Part shown: in pieces, positions 7,203-14,032 of the stretch
Numbering within the stretch: the stretch's first letter is position 1
How the letters are laid out: every line of letters begins with the position of its first letter
Source of the DNA: a bacterium
Lineage (GTDB): Bacteria > Krumholzibacteriota > Krumholzibacteria > LZORAL124-64-63
Assembly (NCBI GenBank): GCA_021767885.1
Contig: JAASSM010000008.1
Coordinates: forward strand, 1-14,032
Direction: 5' to 3'
Length of the DNA: 14,032 nucleotides
Made by a program: the position numbers and the translations under genes
The notes under the pieces: generated by a model
Seen by the model: only the letters and a program-made list of their open reading frames with translations
Database searches by the model: none
What the model was told of the DNA's origin: nothing

Positions 7203-7786
7203 ACGAGATGGTCCGCATGGTCGTGGTGCTGTCGCTGATCTGCGGGGTCTGCGCGCTCGCCCTCTCGGGTCTGCGCTCGGCCACCGCCGAACAGATCGAG
7301 CGCCAGGTCCTCACCTACCTCGAGGGGCCCACGGTCCGCACGGTTCTCGAGGGCGCGGAGAACGACCTCATCGAGGACCGCCAGAAGGTGGAGATCGACG
7401 GCAAGGAGATGACCCTCTTCGTGGCCAAGCGCGACGGGGAGATCTGGGGCGTCGCCTACGAGACCGTCGGCGGGGGCTTCGGCGGCGACATCCTGGTGAT
7501 GGTCGGGTACGACATCACCGAGGACGAGCTCACCGGCGTGCAGATCGTCTCGCACAAGGAGACGCCCGGCATCGGGTCCAAGATCACCATGGATCAGTAC
7601 ACGCGGTCGTTCATCGGGATGCCGCTGTCCAGCGACTTCCGGCTGAAGTCCGAGGGCGGCGATCTGGACGCCATCACCGGCGCCACCTACTCGGCCCAGG
7701 GCCGGGCCGAGGCGGTCCGCCGGAGCGTCGCGCTCTATCCCGAGGTCAAGGCCTTCCTGCAAGACGAGATGGTGGAGGGACAGTGA
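7199..7786 (+). CDS. rnfG: RnfG, flavinylated periplasmic-facing subunit
   Basis: The 195-residue protein has one N-terminal transmembrane helix (about 6-24) and an FMN-binding domain facing the periplasm. Seen: VAYETVGGGFGGDILVMVG, the conserved HKETPGIGSKI (119-129), and DAITGATYSAQGR with the flavinylation threonine T163 in the TGAT motif. Known: the TGAT threonine carries FMN through a phosphoester bond made by ApbE; no ApbE gene lies in this window. With RnfC and RnfD apparently unable to hold FMN, this is the only clear covalent flavin site in the complex. Inferred: RnfG links the RnfA/E iron-sulfur cluster to the 12-haem cytochrome. The start overlaps the rnfD stop (ATGA); the stop overlaps rnfE. 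Confidence 0.93.
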   Translation: MNEMVRMVVVLSLICGVCALALSGLRSATAEQIERQVLTYLEGPTVRTVLEGAENDLIEDRQKVEIDGKEMTLFVAKRDGEIWGVAYETVGGGFGGDILVMVGYDITEDELTGVQIVSHKETPGIGSKITMDQYTRSFIGMPLSSDFRLKSEGGDLDAITGATYSAQGRAEAVRRSVALYPEVKAFLQDEMVEGQ

Positions 7787-8388
7787 TGAACCTGTGGCGT
7801 GAATTCAGCAAGGGACTCTGGCGCGAGCTGCCGCCCTTCCGCGTGGTCCTGGGTCTGTGCCCGACCCTGGCGGTGACCAAGTCCGCCATCGGCGGTCTGG
7901 GCATGGGCCTGGCGGTGGTCTTCGTGCTCACCTGCTCGAACATCCTGATCTCTTCGCTGCGCAACGTGATCCCGCGCAAGGTGCGCATCGCGAGCTACAT
8001 CGTGATCATCGCCAGCTTCGTGGTCACGGTGGAGCTGGTGACGCAGGCGTACATGTATCCGCTCTACGAGATGCTCGGGATCTTCATCCCGCTCATCGTG
8101 GTCAACTGCATCATCCTGGGCCGGGCCGAGGCCTTCGCCTCGCGCAACGGCGTGCTGGCGTCGGCGGCCGACGGCCTGGGGATCGGGCTCGGTTTCACCC
8201 TGTCGCTGACGGTGCTCGGTGCACTGCGCGAGCTGCTCGGCGCCGGCACGCTCTTCGACAAACCGGTCATGCCCCTGATCTACCAGGAGCACCCGTTCGC
8301 CATGATGGTGGAGGCGCCCGGGGCGTTCATCGCGCTGGGGGTCCTCCTGGGTCTGATGAACGCGGTCACCGCCACCAAGGGCACGTGA
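7786..8388 (+). CDS. rnfE: RnfE, integral membrane subunit
   Basis: A 200-residue protein with six predicted helices, of the RnfA/RnfE (NqrD/NqrE) family. Seen: LGLCPTLAVT with C25, LTCSNILISSLRN, a YEMLGIFIPLIVVNCIILGR segment carrying C108, AEAFASRNGVL and DGLGIGLGFTLSLTVLGALRE, all matching RnfE specifically. Known: C25 and C108 together with the two RnfA cysteines bind a [2Fe-2S] cluster in the middle of the membrane. ATG 7786 is preferred over GTG 7783 because GGAGG (7774-7778) is 7 nt from the ATG but only 4 from the GTG. It overlaps the rnfG stop by one base (TGATG). Confidence 0.95.
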   Translation: MNLWREFSKGLWRELPPFRVVLGLCPTLAVTKSAIGGLGMGLAVVFVLTCSNILISSLRNVIPRKVRIASYIVIIASFVVTVELVTQAYMYPLYEMLGIFIPLIVVNCIILGRAEAFASRNGVLASAADGLGIGLGFTLSLTVLGALRELLGAGTLFDKPVMPLIYQEHPFAMMVEAPGAFIALGVLLGLMNAVTATKGT

Positions 8389-8402
8389 GGAGTCATTGAG
8401 CC

Positions 8403-9002
8403 ATGGAATACATGATCCTCATCATCAGCGCCGTCCTGATCAAGAACATCGTCCTGGCCCAGTACCTGGGCGTCTGCCCGTTCCTGGGCACGTCCAAGCG
8501 CATGGACACGGCCGTGGGCATGGGCCTGGCCGTGACCTTCGTGCTGGTGATCGCCACCGCGGTGACGTTCTGGGTGCAGAAGCTGGTGCTCGATCCACTC
8601 GGGCTGGGCTACCTGCAGACCATCGGATTCATCCTGGTGATCGCCTCGCTGGTGCAGTTCGTCGAGATGTTCCTGAAGAAGTTCGTACCGCCGCTCTACG
8701 AGTCCCTGGGCATCTTCCTGCCCCTGATCACCACCAACTGCGCGGTGCTCGGAACGGCGATCATGTGCATCCGTAACGAGTACGCCTTCGGTCAGGCCGT
8801 GGTCTTCGCCGGCGCCTCGGCGCTCGGCTTCACCCTGGCCCTGGTCCTCCTGGCCGGCATCCGCGACCGGCTGTCCGTCTCCCCGGTGCCCCGCGCCCTG
8901 CGCGGGACGGCCATCGGTCTGATCATGGCCGGCCTCATGGCGCTGGCCTTCAACGGTTTCGTCGGCGTGGACAACTCGTTGAACGCGCTGATGCAGCAGT
9001 AA
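8403..9002 (+). CDS. rnfA: RnfA, integral membrane subunit
   Basis: A 199-residue paralogue of RnfE with six predicted helices in the opposite topology. Seen: VLIKNIVLAQYLGVCPFLGTS with C25, then ESLGIFLPLITTNCAVLGTA with C113 and the RnfA-type ending of small hydrophobic helices (GLIMAGLMALAFNGFVGVD). The cysteine positions fit the shared intramembrane [2Fe-2S] site with RnfE, the step that carries electrons across the membrane. It lies 14 nt after rnfE, with GAGGAG (8387-8392) overlapping the rnfE stop and 10 nt before the ATG. No unusual features. Confidence 0.95.
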   Translation: MEYMILIISAVLIKNIVLAQYLGVCPFLGTSKRMDTAVGMGLAVTFVLVIATAVTFWVQKLVLDPLGLGYLQTIGFILVIASLVQFVEMFLKKFVPPLYESLGIFLPLITTNCAVLGTAIMCIRNEYAFGQAVVFAGASALGFTLALVLLAGIRDRLSVSPVPRALRGTAIGLIMAGLMALAFNGFVGVDNSLNALMQQ

Positions 9003-9046
9003 CTCCAGGGCGCGGGCCACGAGCCCCCGGCCAAGGGATCCCGACC

Positions 9047-11140
9047 ATGCTCGAAGCGACACTCTTCCTGATTCTGCTGGGCCTGGCCGCGAGCGTGATG
9101 CTGGCCATCGCGTCGCGGGTCTTCTACGTCTACGAGGATCCGCTGGTGGTGGCGGTCACCGACGCGCTGCCGGGGGCCAACTGCGGCGGCTGCGGCTACG
9201 CGGGCTGCTCGGCGGCGGCGGAGGCCGTCGCCAAGGGCGAGGCCGGTGCCAGCGTCTGCGTGATCGGTGGGCTCGAGACGGCCCGGGCGGTGGCGGCGGT
9301 CACCGGCCAGGAGATCGTCGAACGGGAGCCGCAACTCGCGTCCACCACCTGCACCTACGGCGTGGGCGAGGCCGATCCCACCTACCAGTACGACGGCGCC
9401 AGCGACTGCCGCGCCGCCGTCCTGCTCTACGGCGGCAGCAAGGTGTGCCCCATCGGATGCATCGGCCTGGGCACCTGCGTGAAGGTCTGCGAGTTCGACG
9501 CCGTGACCATCGGCGACGACAACCTGCCCATCTTCGATCCCGACAAGTGCGTGGCCTGCGGCGCCTGCGTCAAGGCCTGTCCCAAGGACATCATCAGCCT
9601 GACCAGCGCCACCGACCGCATCATCGACGAGTACACCGTCGACGAGTGCACCGCCCCCTGCCAGCGCGCCTGCCCCACCGGCATCGACATCCCGGCCTAC
9701 ATCCGCGCCGTGGAGGAGGGCCGCTACGAGGACGGCCTGCGGATCATCAAGGAGCGTTGCCCGCTGCCGCTGGTCTGCGGCCGGATCTGCCCCGCTCCCT
9801 GCGAGCTGGAATGCCGACGCAACTTCGTGGACGAGGCCGTGGGCATCAACCCGCTCAAGCGCTTCCTCGCCGAGTACGAGGCCAAGACCGGCCAGCACAT
9901 CCATCCCTACAAGGCGCCCGCCAGCGGGCACCGCACCGCGGTGATCGGCGGCGGGACCGAGGGCCTGACGGCCGCCTACTACCTCGCGCGCCTCGGACAC
10001 GCCCCCACCATCATCGAGGCCCAGGAGCAGCTGGGCGGGATCCTGCGGTACGTCATCTCCGGCGACCGCCTGCCCGCCGACGTCCTCGATCACGACATCC
10101 AGGGCGTCCTGGACATGGGCGTCGAGGCACGGTGCGGCAAGCGTCTGGGCGAGGACTACAGCCTGTCCAGCCTCATGTCCGAGGGCTTCGACCTGGTGGC
10201 GTTCTGCAGCGGCGGCTACGACAGCCGCAAGCTGCTGCCGCGGGGGTCGTCGCCGGTGCAGAGCGTGCCGGGCGTGCAGCTGATGGTCGATCTGCTGGCC
10301 GGGGGCGCCGAGGCCGTGGCCCGCACCGTCGGCAAGCGCGTGGTGATCATCGACGGGCTGAGCAAGGCCCTGGAGGTGGCCGAGCAGTGCCTCGCCGCCG
10401 GTGCGGTGGAGGTCTGCATCGCCAGCCGCGAGTCCTTCGTGATGTGGCCCGAGGAGCTCCGGGACGCCGAGGCCCTGGCGAAGCGGTCGATCTACGTGCA
10501 CGCCGAGCACGTGGCCGTGGCCCTGGGCGGCCGCGGCGATCGCATGACCACGCTGGTGCTCGAGGACGCCTTCCCGGCCGAGGACGAGCTGCCCGGCCGC
10601 CTCTTCCACGACGTGGACACGCTCATCCTCGGCGCCGGACGCATCCCCGAGCTGGTGTTCCAGCGCGTCGAGCAGCCCGCCGAGGGCCAGGGCGAGGCCG
10701 CCAGCCGCGTGCCGGCGGGGGAGGGGCCGCTCTGGCAGACCATCGAGACCTTCCGCACGCTGCCCGGCGGCGGTGACAACGGCCTGTTCAGCTCGCCGGA
10801 GCCGGGCCGGGTCAGCGACTCGACGGCCGTGGTCAAGTCCATGCTGTCGGGCCGACGGCTGGTGCGCGGCGTGCAGCAGTACCTGACCGCGGGCCAGATC
10901 GAGCGCGTGCCGCTGTCGGCGGTGGAGGCGGATGCCGTGCTGGACGTCACCGGCGTCGAGCAGGTGCCTGCCGTCCCGCGCAACCGGACCACCGAGACGG
11001 TGGTCGGCGTGGAGAACGACTGGCTGGCGGTGCAGGACATCCCCGGCCTGGACGAGGCCGGCGCCCGCCGCGAGGCTGCAAGGTGCCTCGCCTGCGGTCT
11101 GATCTGCTACCGGAAAGAGGCGACGGTGAATCATGGCTGA
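9047..11140 (+). CDS. rnfB: RnfB fused to a GltD/NfnB-like Fe-S/FAD oxidoreductase domain
   Basis: At 697 residues this is about twice the usual RnfB. Residues 1-185 are RnfB: N-terminal membrane helix (5-25), the NCGGCGYAGC cluster (C46, C49, C54, C71), conserved Cys through C102, C121, C134, C138, C144 and C148, and a CVACGACVKACP ferredoxin motif (C168, C171, C174, C178). Residues about 195-290 match the glutamate-synthase-type Fe-S domain: CTAPCQRACPTGIDIPAYI and CGRICPAPCELECRR (C201, C205, C209, C238, C244, C248, C252, C256). From about 296 a Pyr_redox domain follows with FAD motif IGGGTEG (300-306), E324 and GGILRY. Odd: the second Rossmann motif, normally GGGNxAMD, reads DGLSKALE (436-443), and the C-terminal GD motif for FAD is absent (FSSPEPGR at 581-588). 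The end, EAARCLACGLIC, matches GltD-like tails. Inferred: an extended cytoplasmic docking/electron-entry module. It starts 44 nt after rnfA with AAGGG 9 nt upstream, and overlaps the next gene by 8 nt. Confidence 0.93.
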   Translation: MLEATLFLILLGLAASVMLAIASRVFYVYEDPLVVAVTDALPGANCGGCGYAGCSAAAEAVAKGEAGASVCVIGGLETARAVAAVTGQEIVEREPQLASTTCTYGVGEADPTYQYDGASDCRAAVLLYGGSKVCPIGCIGLGTCVKVCEFDAVTIGDDNLPIFDPDKCVACGACVKACPKDIISLTSATDRIIDEYTVDECTAPCQRACPTGIDIPAYIRAVEEGRYEDGLRIIKERCPLPLVCGRICPAPCELECRRNFVDEAVGINPLKRFLAEYEAKTGQHIHPYKAPASGHRTAVIGGGTEGLTAAYYLARLGHAPTIIEAQEQLGGILRYVISGDRLPADVLDHDIQGVLDMGVEARCGKRLGEDYSLSSLMSEGFDLVAFCSGGYDSRKLLPRGSSPVQSVPGVQLMVDLLAGGAEAVARTVGKRVVIIDGLSKALEVAEQCLAAGAVEVCIASRESFVMWPEELRDAEALAKRSIYVHAEHVAVALGGRGDRMTTLVLEDAFPAEDELPGRLFHDVDTLILGAGRIPELVFQRVEQPAEGQGEAASRVPAGEGPLWQTIETFRTLPGGGDNGLFSSPEPGRVSDSTAVVKSMLSGRRLVRGVQQYLTAGQIERVPLSAVEADAVLDVTGVEQVPAVPRNRTTETVVGVENDWLAVQDIPGLDEAGARREAARCLACGLICYRKEATVNHG

Positions 11141-13958
11141 ACACACGCTCACGATCAACGGGCGCCAGCTGTCGTTCACGCCGGGTGAGACCATCCTGGA
11201 CGTGGCGCGGCGCAACGGCATCTTCATCCCGACCCTCTGTCACCTGGACCACGCCACGCCCACCGGCGCCTGCCGGGTCTGCGTGGTGGAGGTGGTCGGT
11301 GGCCGGGCGCTGTCGCCGTCGTGCGCCATGCCGGCCGGCGACGGCATGGTGGTGCGCACGGACTCGCCGCCGGTGCTGCTCGCGCGGCGTCAGATCCTCG
11401 GCCTCATGCTGCAGGCCGGCAACCACAACTGCGCGTCGCGCCGGCGCGACGCCGCGGACTGGGCCGGCTTCCAGCAGGCCGTCCAGCAGTACGACGACTC
11501 GGACGAGCTCTGCCCGGTCTACGGCGACTGCCGCCTGCAGTCCTACGCCTATCGCTACCAGGTGGACAGCCGCAACCTGGAGGCCATGCCGGCACGCTAC
11601 CCGCTGGAGGCCGACGGTCAGCTCATCGTCCGCGACTTCTCGCGCTGCATCCTCTGCGGGCGCTGCATCCAGGCCTGCAACGACATCCAGGTCAACAACG
11701 CCATCTCGCACGGCTATCGCGGCGCCGAGGCCAAGATCATCACCATGGGCGACGGCGAGCTCGCACGCTCGGAGTGCGTCGCCTGCGGGCAGTGCGTCCA
11801 GGTCTGTCCGGTGGGCGCGCTGGTGGAGAAGAAGGCCCGCTACGAGATCCGCCCCTGGGAGACCCGGCACGTCCGCACCACCTGCTCCTACTGCGGCGTG
11901 GGCTGCCAGATGACCCTGCACCTGAAGGACGACCGCATCTGCCGCATCTCCGGCATCGACGACGCCGCGCCCAACCTCGGGCGCCTGTGCGTCCGCGGCC
12001 GGTACGGCTTCGACTTCGTGCACGGCGAGCATCGCCTGACCGCGCCCCGCCTCCGGGAGGGCGCCGCCCTGCGGGAGGCGACCTGGGACGAGGCCCTCGA
12101 CCGCGTCCAGGAGGCGATCTCCAGCACCGTGGCCGCCCACGGACCCGGCGCGGTGGCCATGGTCTGCTCGGCGCGCTCGAGCAACGAGTCGCTCTTCGCC
12201 TGGCAGAAGCTCGTGCGCGAGACCATCGGCTCGCCCAACGTGCTGGCGCCGTTCGCCGCCGGCGGCCTGCAGGCGCCCCTGCAGGCTCTGGAGCAGGCGC
12301 CCGTCACCCTGGTGATCGGCAGCGACCTGACCGTGGAGAATCCCGTCGCCGCGACCTACGTCAAGCGGGCGGTCAAGGCCGGCCGCCGGCTGATCGTGGT
12401 GGACCAGCACGAGACGCCCATCGCCGAGCATGCCACGCTGCACCTGCGCGCCCGTCCGGGGTCGGAGGCGATGCTGGTCAACGGGCTGATCCGGGCCGTG
12501 CTCGCCCGCCGTCCCGATGCGGAGGCGGGGGCGCTGGGCGAGGCGGTGGCCCAGGACACGCCCGAGGCCGTCGAGGCCGCCACCGGCGTGACGCCGGCCG
12601 ACCTGGCGGCGGCGGTGGAGATCCTCGACGGCGGCGACGCCACGCAGCTGATCTACGGTGCGGCCGCCTCGCCGGCCATCGCCCAGTTCATGGCCCTGCA
12701 GGGCCTGCTGGGCAACATCGAGCGCGAGGGCGGCGGCGTGCACCACGTGGGGGCGCAGGCCAACTCCCTGGGCGCGGTCTACATGGGGCTGGGGCCGGAC
12801 CTGGCGCCCGGCGGCGGCGAGGCCCGGACCGAGGGCCTGGCCTTCGACCAGCTCATCGCCGACCTCGCCCACGCCGAGCAGCCCCGGATCCGCTGCCTGC
12901 TGGTCAGCGGCGAGAACCTCGCCCATGCGGCCGAGGCGGTGCCGGATTTCGCCCGCGCGCTGGAACGCGTGGAGCACCTGGTGGTGATCGACAGCCTCGA
13001 GCACGACACCATGAAGACCGCCTCGGTGGCGCTGCCGGCGGCGGCCTGGTCCGAGGAGGACGGCACGGTGGTCAACGCCGAGCACCGGATCCAGCGATTC
13101 GTCCAGGCGACGCCGCCGCGCGGCGAGGCCCGGCCCGAGAGCTGGATCGCGACGGCCATCGCCAACCGGCTGGAGGCCGGCTGGCCCGAGCGCTCGGTCC
13201 GCGAGTGGTGGGAGCAGGAGATCGTGCCCGCCATCCCGGCCCTGGCGGGGCTGGATTACCAGCGTCTGGGCGCCGACGGCGCGCTCTGGCCCGACGGTGG
13301 CCAGGAGCGCCCAGGCGCGCGGATCGTGCCCTGGGTGGGCCCCAACTACGTCCACCGGACCCTCATCGAGAACAGCGAGGGCGTGCTGGAATCGCTGCCG
13401 CAGTACAGCGGGCTGGGCGCGCGGGTGCCCGAGGATGCCCCCGAGGTGGTCCGGGAGGCCTTCGCCGCCTTCCTGGCCGAGGAGGAGCTCACCGAGCGGG
13501 CTGCGGCCATCGACACGGTGCTCGCCGAGTACCGGGGCCGGCGGGGCGGCCTGATCCCCGTGCTGCAGAAGGTCCAGGAGATCGTGGGCTTCCTGCCGCC
13601 GCCGGTGCAGAACTACATCGCGCTGGGGCTGGACCTCTCCGCGGCGGCGGTCTACGGCGTGACGTCCTTCTACTCCTTCTTCTCCATGACGCCGCGGGGC
13701 AAGCACATCGTCCGGGTCTGCCTGGGCACCGCCTGCTACGTCGTGGGGGCCGGACGGATCATCGAGCAGCTGAGCGAGCACCTGGACGTGGCGGTGGGCG
13801 GGACCACCGGTGACCGCCTGTTCTCCCTGGAGGGCGTCCGTTGCGTGGGTGCCTGCGGCCTGGCGCCGGTGGTGATCGTCGATCACGACACCCACGGCGC
13901 GGCCACCTACGAGAAGATCCGCGACGTGCTGGATGGTTACCGGGACCTGGAGAGCTAG
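11133..13958 (+). CDS. NuoG/FdhA-like iron-sulfur protein fused to a NuoE-type [2Fe-2S] domain
   Basis: The 941-residue product combines two complex I-type modules. Seen in order: plant-type [2Fe-2S] domain (C36, C47, C50, C64); a His/Cys cluster site (H98, C100, then C127 and C133 in CPVYGDCRLQ) with a long insert; two [4Fe-4S] motifs (C172, C175, C178, C182 and C215, C218, C221, C225); the molybdopterin-oxidoreductase Fe-S motif CSYCGVGC...GRLCVRGR (C251, C254, C258, C286); an FdhA-like body (about 300-680); and a C-terminal NuoE domain (about 775-935) with CLGTAC (863-868) and CVGAC (904-908). Odd: the DHC/UARLCH active-site block expected after SPNV (367-370) is missing with adjoining residues, and the usual C-terminal pterin-binding domain is not recognisable. 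It is therefore unlikely to be an active formate dehydrogenase and more probably works as a NuoG-like electron wire. It starts within the rnfB end (ATGGCTGA), implying coupled synthesis with RnfB. A NuoF partner would be expected. Confidence 0.9.
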   Translation: MAEHTLTINGRQLSFTPGETILDVARRNGIFIPTLCHLDHATPTGACRVCVVEVVGGRALSPSCAMPAGDGMVVRTDSPPVLLARRQILGLMLQAGNHNCASRRRDAADWAGFQQAVQQYDDSDELCPVYGDCRLQSYAYRYQVDSRNLEAMPARYPLEADGQLIVRDFSRCILCGRCIQACNDIQVNNAISHGYRGAEAKIITMGDGELARSECVACGQCVQVCPVGALVEKKARYEIRPWETRHVRTTCSYCGVGCQMTLHLKDDRICRISGIDDAAPNLGRLCVRGRYGFDFVHGEHRLTAPRLREGAALREATWDEALDRVQEAISSTVAAHGPGAVAMVCSARSSNESLFAWQKLVRETIGSPNVLAPFAAGGLQAPLQALEQAPVTLVIGSDLTVENPVAATYVKRAVKAGRRLIVVDQHETPIAEHATLHLRARPGSEAMLVNGLIRAVLARRPDAEAGALGEAVAQDTPEAVEAATGVTPADLAAAVEILDGGDATQLIYGAAASPAIAQFMALQGLLGNIEREGGGVHHVGAQANSLGAVYMGLGPDLAPGGGEARTEGLAFDQLIADLAHAEQPRIRCLLVSGENLAHAAEAVPDFARALERVEHLVVIDSLEHDTMKTASVALPAAAWSEEDGTVVNAEHRIQRFVQATPPRGEARPESWIATAIANRLEAGWPERSVREWWEQEIVPAIPALAGLDYQRLGADGALWPDGGQERPGARIVPWVGPNYVHRTLIENSEGVLESLPQYSGLGARVPEDAPEVVREAFAAFLAEEELTERAAAIDTVLAEYRGRRGGLIPVLQKVQEIVGFLPPPVQNYIALGLDLSAAAVYGVTSFYSFFSMTPRGKHIVRVCLGTACYVVGAGRIIEQLSEHLDVAVGGTTGDRLFSLEGVRCVGACGLAPVVIVDHDTHGAATYEKIRDVLDGYRDLES

Positions 13959-13963
13959 CGGCC

Positions 13964-13987
13964 GCCCGGATCGTCGGCGATCCGGGC
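13964..13987 (+). terminator. Perfect 10-bp hairpin after the last gene
   Basis: GCCCGGATCG (13964-13973) and CGATCCGGGC (13978-13987) form a perfect stem with a TCGG loop, 5 nt past the stop codon. It is followed by more GC-rich sequence rather than a T-tract. It may be a terminator, an mRNA-stabilising or processing hairpin between operon genes, or a partial attenuator. The AGGAG box 35 nt downstream favours the operon continuing. Confidence 0.4.
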
Positions 13988-14021
13988 CGGGCCCGGCGGA
14001 GCCGGCCGACAGGAACGAGCC

Positions 14022-14026
14022 AGGAG
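14022..14026 (+). promoter_or_regulatory. Possible ribosome-binding site of the next gene
   Basis: AGGAG sits six nucleotides from the window edge, correctly placed for a start codon at or just beyond 14033. This is only suggestive, since purine-rich boxes occur by chance. If real, another gene of the operon begins immediately outside the window; a NuoF-like subunit is the natural guess. Confidence 0.25.
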
Positions 14027-14032
14027 CGTGCC

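Noticed and set aside
10947..13895. Very long minus-strand open frame opposite the NuoG-like gene
   Set aside because: It is the mirror of a clearly homologous plus-strand gene. Its His/Val/Ala/Gly/Arg-rich low-complexity product is what antisense of GC-rich coding DNA gives. The same applies to the minus-strand frames at 8792-11227, 3657-6180, 5991-7124 and 1024-2304.
11133..13958. Calling this gene a formate dehydrogenase or selenoprotein
   Set aside because: The catalytic Cys/Sec block is missing and no in-frame TGA occurs, so the name would imply an activity the sequence does not support.
1..14032. tRNA, rRNA, CRISPR array, insertion sequence or ApbE flavin transferase
   Set aside because: No sequence with such structure, repeats, transposase motifs or ApbE motifs was recognised on either strand; the genes are ordinary chromosomal operons in composition.

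Overview
This window comes from a GC-rich bacterium (roughly 70% GC by eye, strong G/C third-position bias) with an anaerobic or flexible electron-transport lifestyle. The lineage cannot be fixed from the sequence. An AIM24-family protein and a YeeZ-like SDR next to a membrane-bound Rnf operon with a c3-type multiheme cytochrome would suit Desulfobacterota or a haloalkaliphilic/purple-sulfur type gammaproteobacterium; this is low-confidence inference.

Left part (1-3296): the last codons of a plus-strand gene run into the convergent stop of a minus-strand AIM24-family gene (66-854). After a 241-nt divergent spacer with an inverted repeat come two translationally overlapping plus-strand genes. 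The first is a class I pyridine nucleotide-disulfide oxidoreductase with a CxxxxC redox pair but no HPT...E acid/base pair (1096-2439). The second is an atypical SDR/epimerase-like protein (2436-3296). A 441-nt non-coding spacer follows, with a GC hairpin, then an AT-rich island and the leader of the next operon.

Right part (3738-13958): one tightly packed plus-strand operon. It contains a membrane-anchored 12-heme cytochrome made of three tetraheme c3-like modules, then rnfC, rnfD, rnfG, rnfE, rnfA, rnfB, then a large NuoG/formate-dehydrogenase-like protein fused to a NuoE thioredoxin-like [2Fe-2S] domain. Most junctions are short overlaps (ATGA, TGATG, ATGGCTGA). The 3' end has a perfect 10-bp hairpin and a possible ribosome-binding site for a further gene outside the window.

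The operon departs from textbook Rnf in a consistent way. RnfC keeps its two [4Fe-4S] motifs but has lost the three segments that form the FMN/NADH site. RnfD lacks a recognisable flavinylation threonine motif. RnfG keeps TGAT and RnfA/RnfE keep their paired [2Fe-2S] cysteines. RnfB is fused to a GltD/NfnB-like Fe-S/FAD domain whose second (NAD(P)H) Rossmann glycines are degenerate. The following protein has the NuoG/FdhA Fe-S wire and a NuoE domain but no catalytic Cys/Sec.

My model is a cytochrome-coupled Rnf in which the normal NADH port (RnfC) has been retired. Electrons would enter or leave on the cytoplasmic side through RnfB and a NuoE/NuoG-like module, cross through RnfA/E and RnfG, and exchange with the periplasmic 12-heme cytochrome. 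Direction (electron export versus ion-driven reverse flow from periplasmic donors) cannot be told from sequence. The model predicts a NuoF-like FMN/NADH subunit just downstream.
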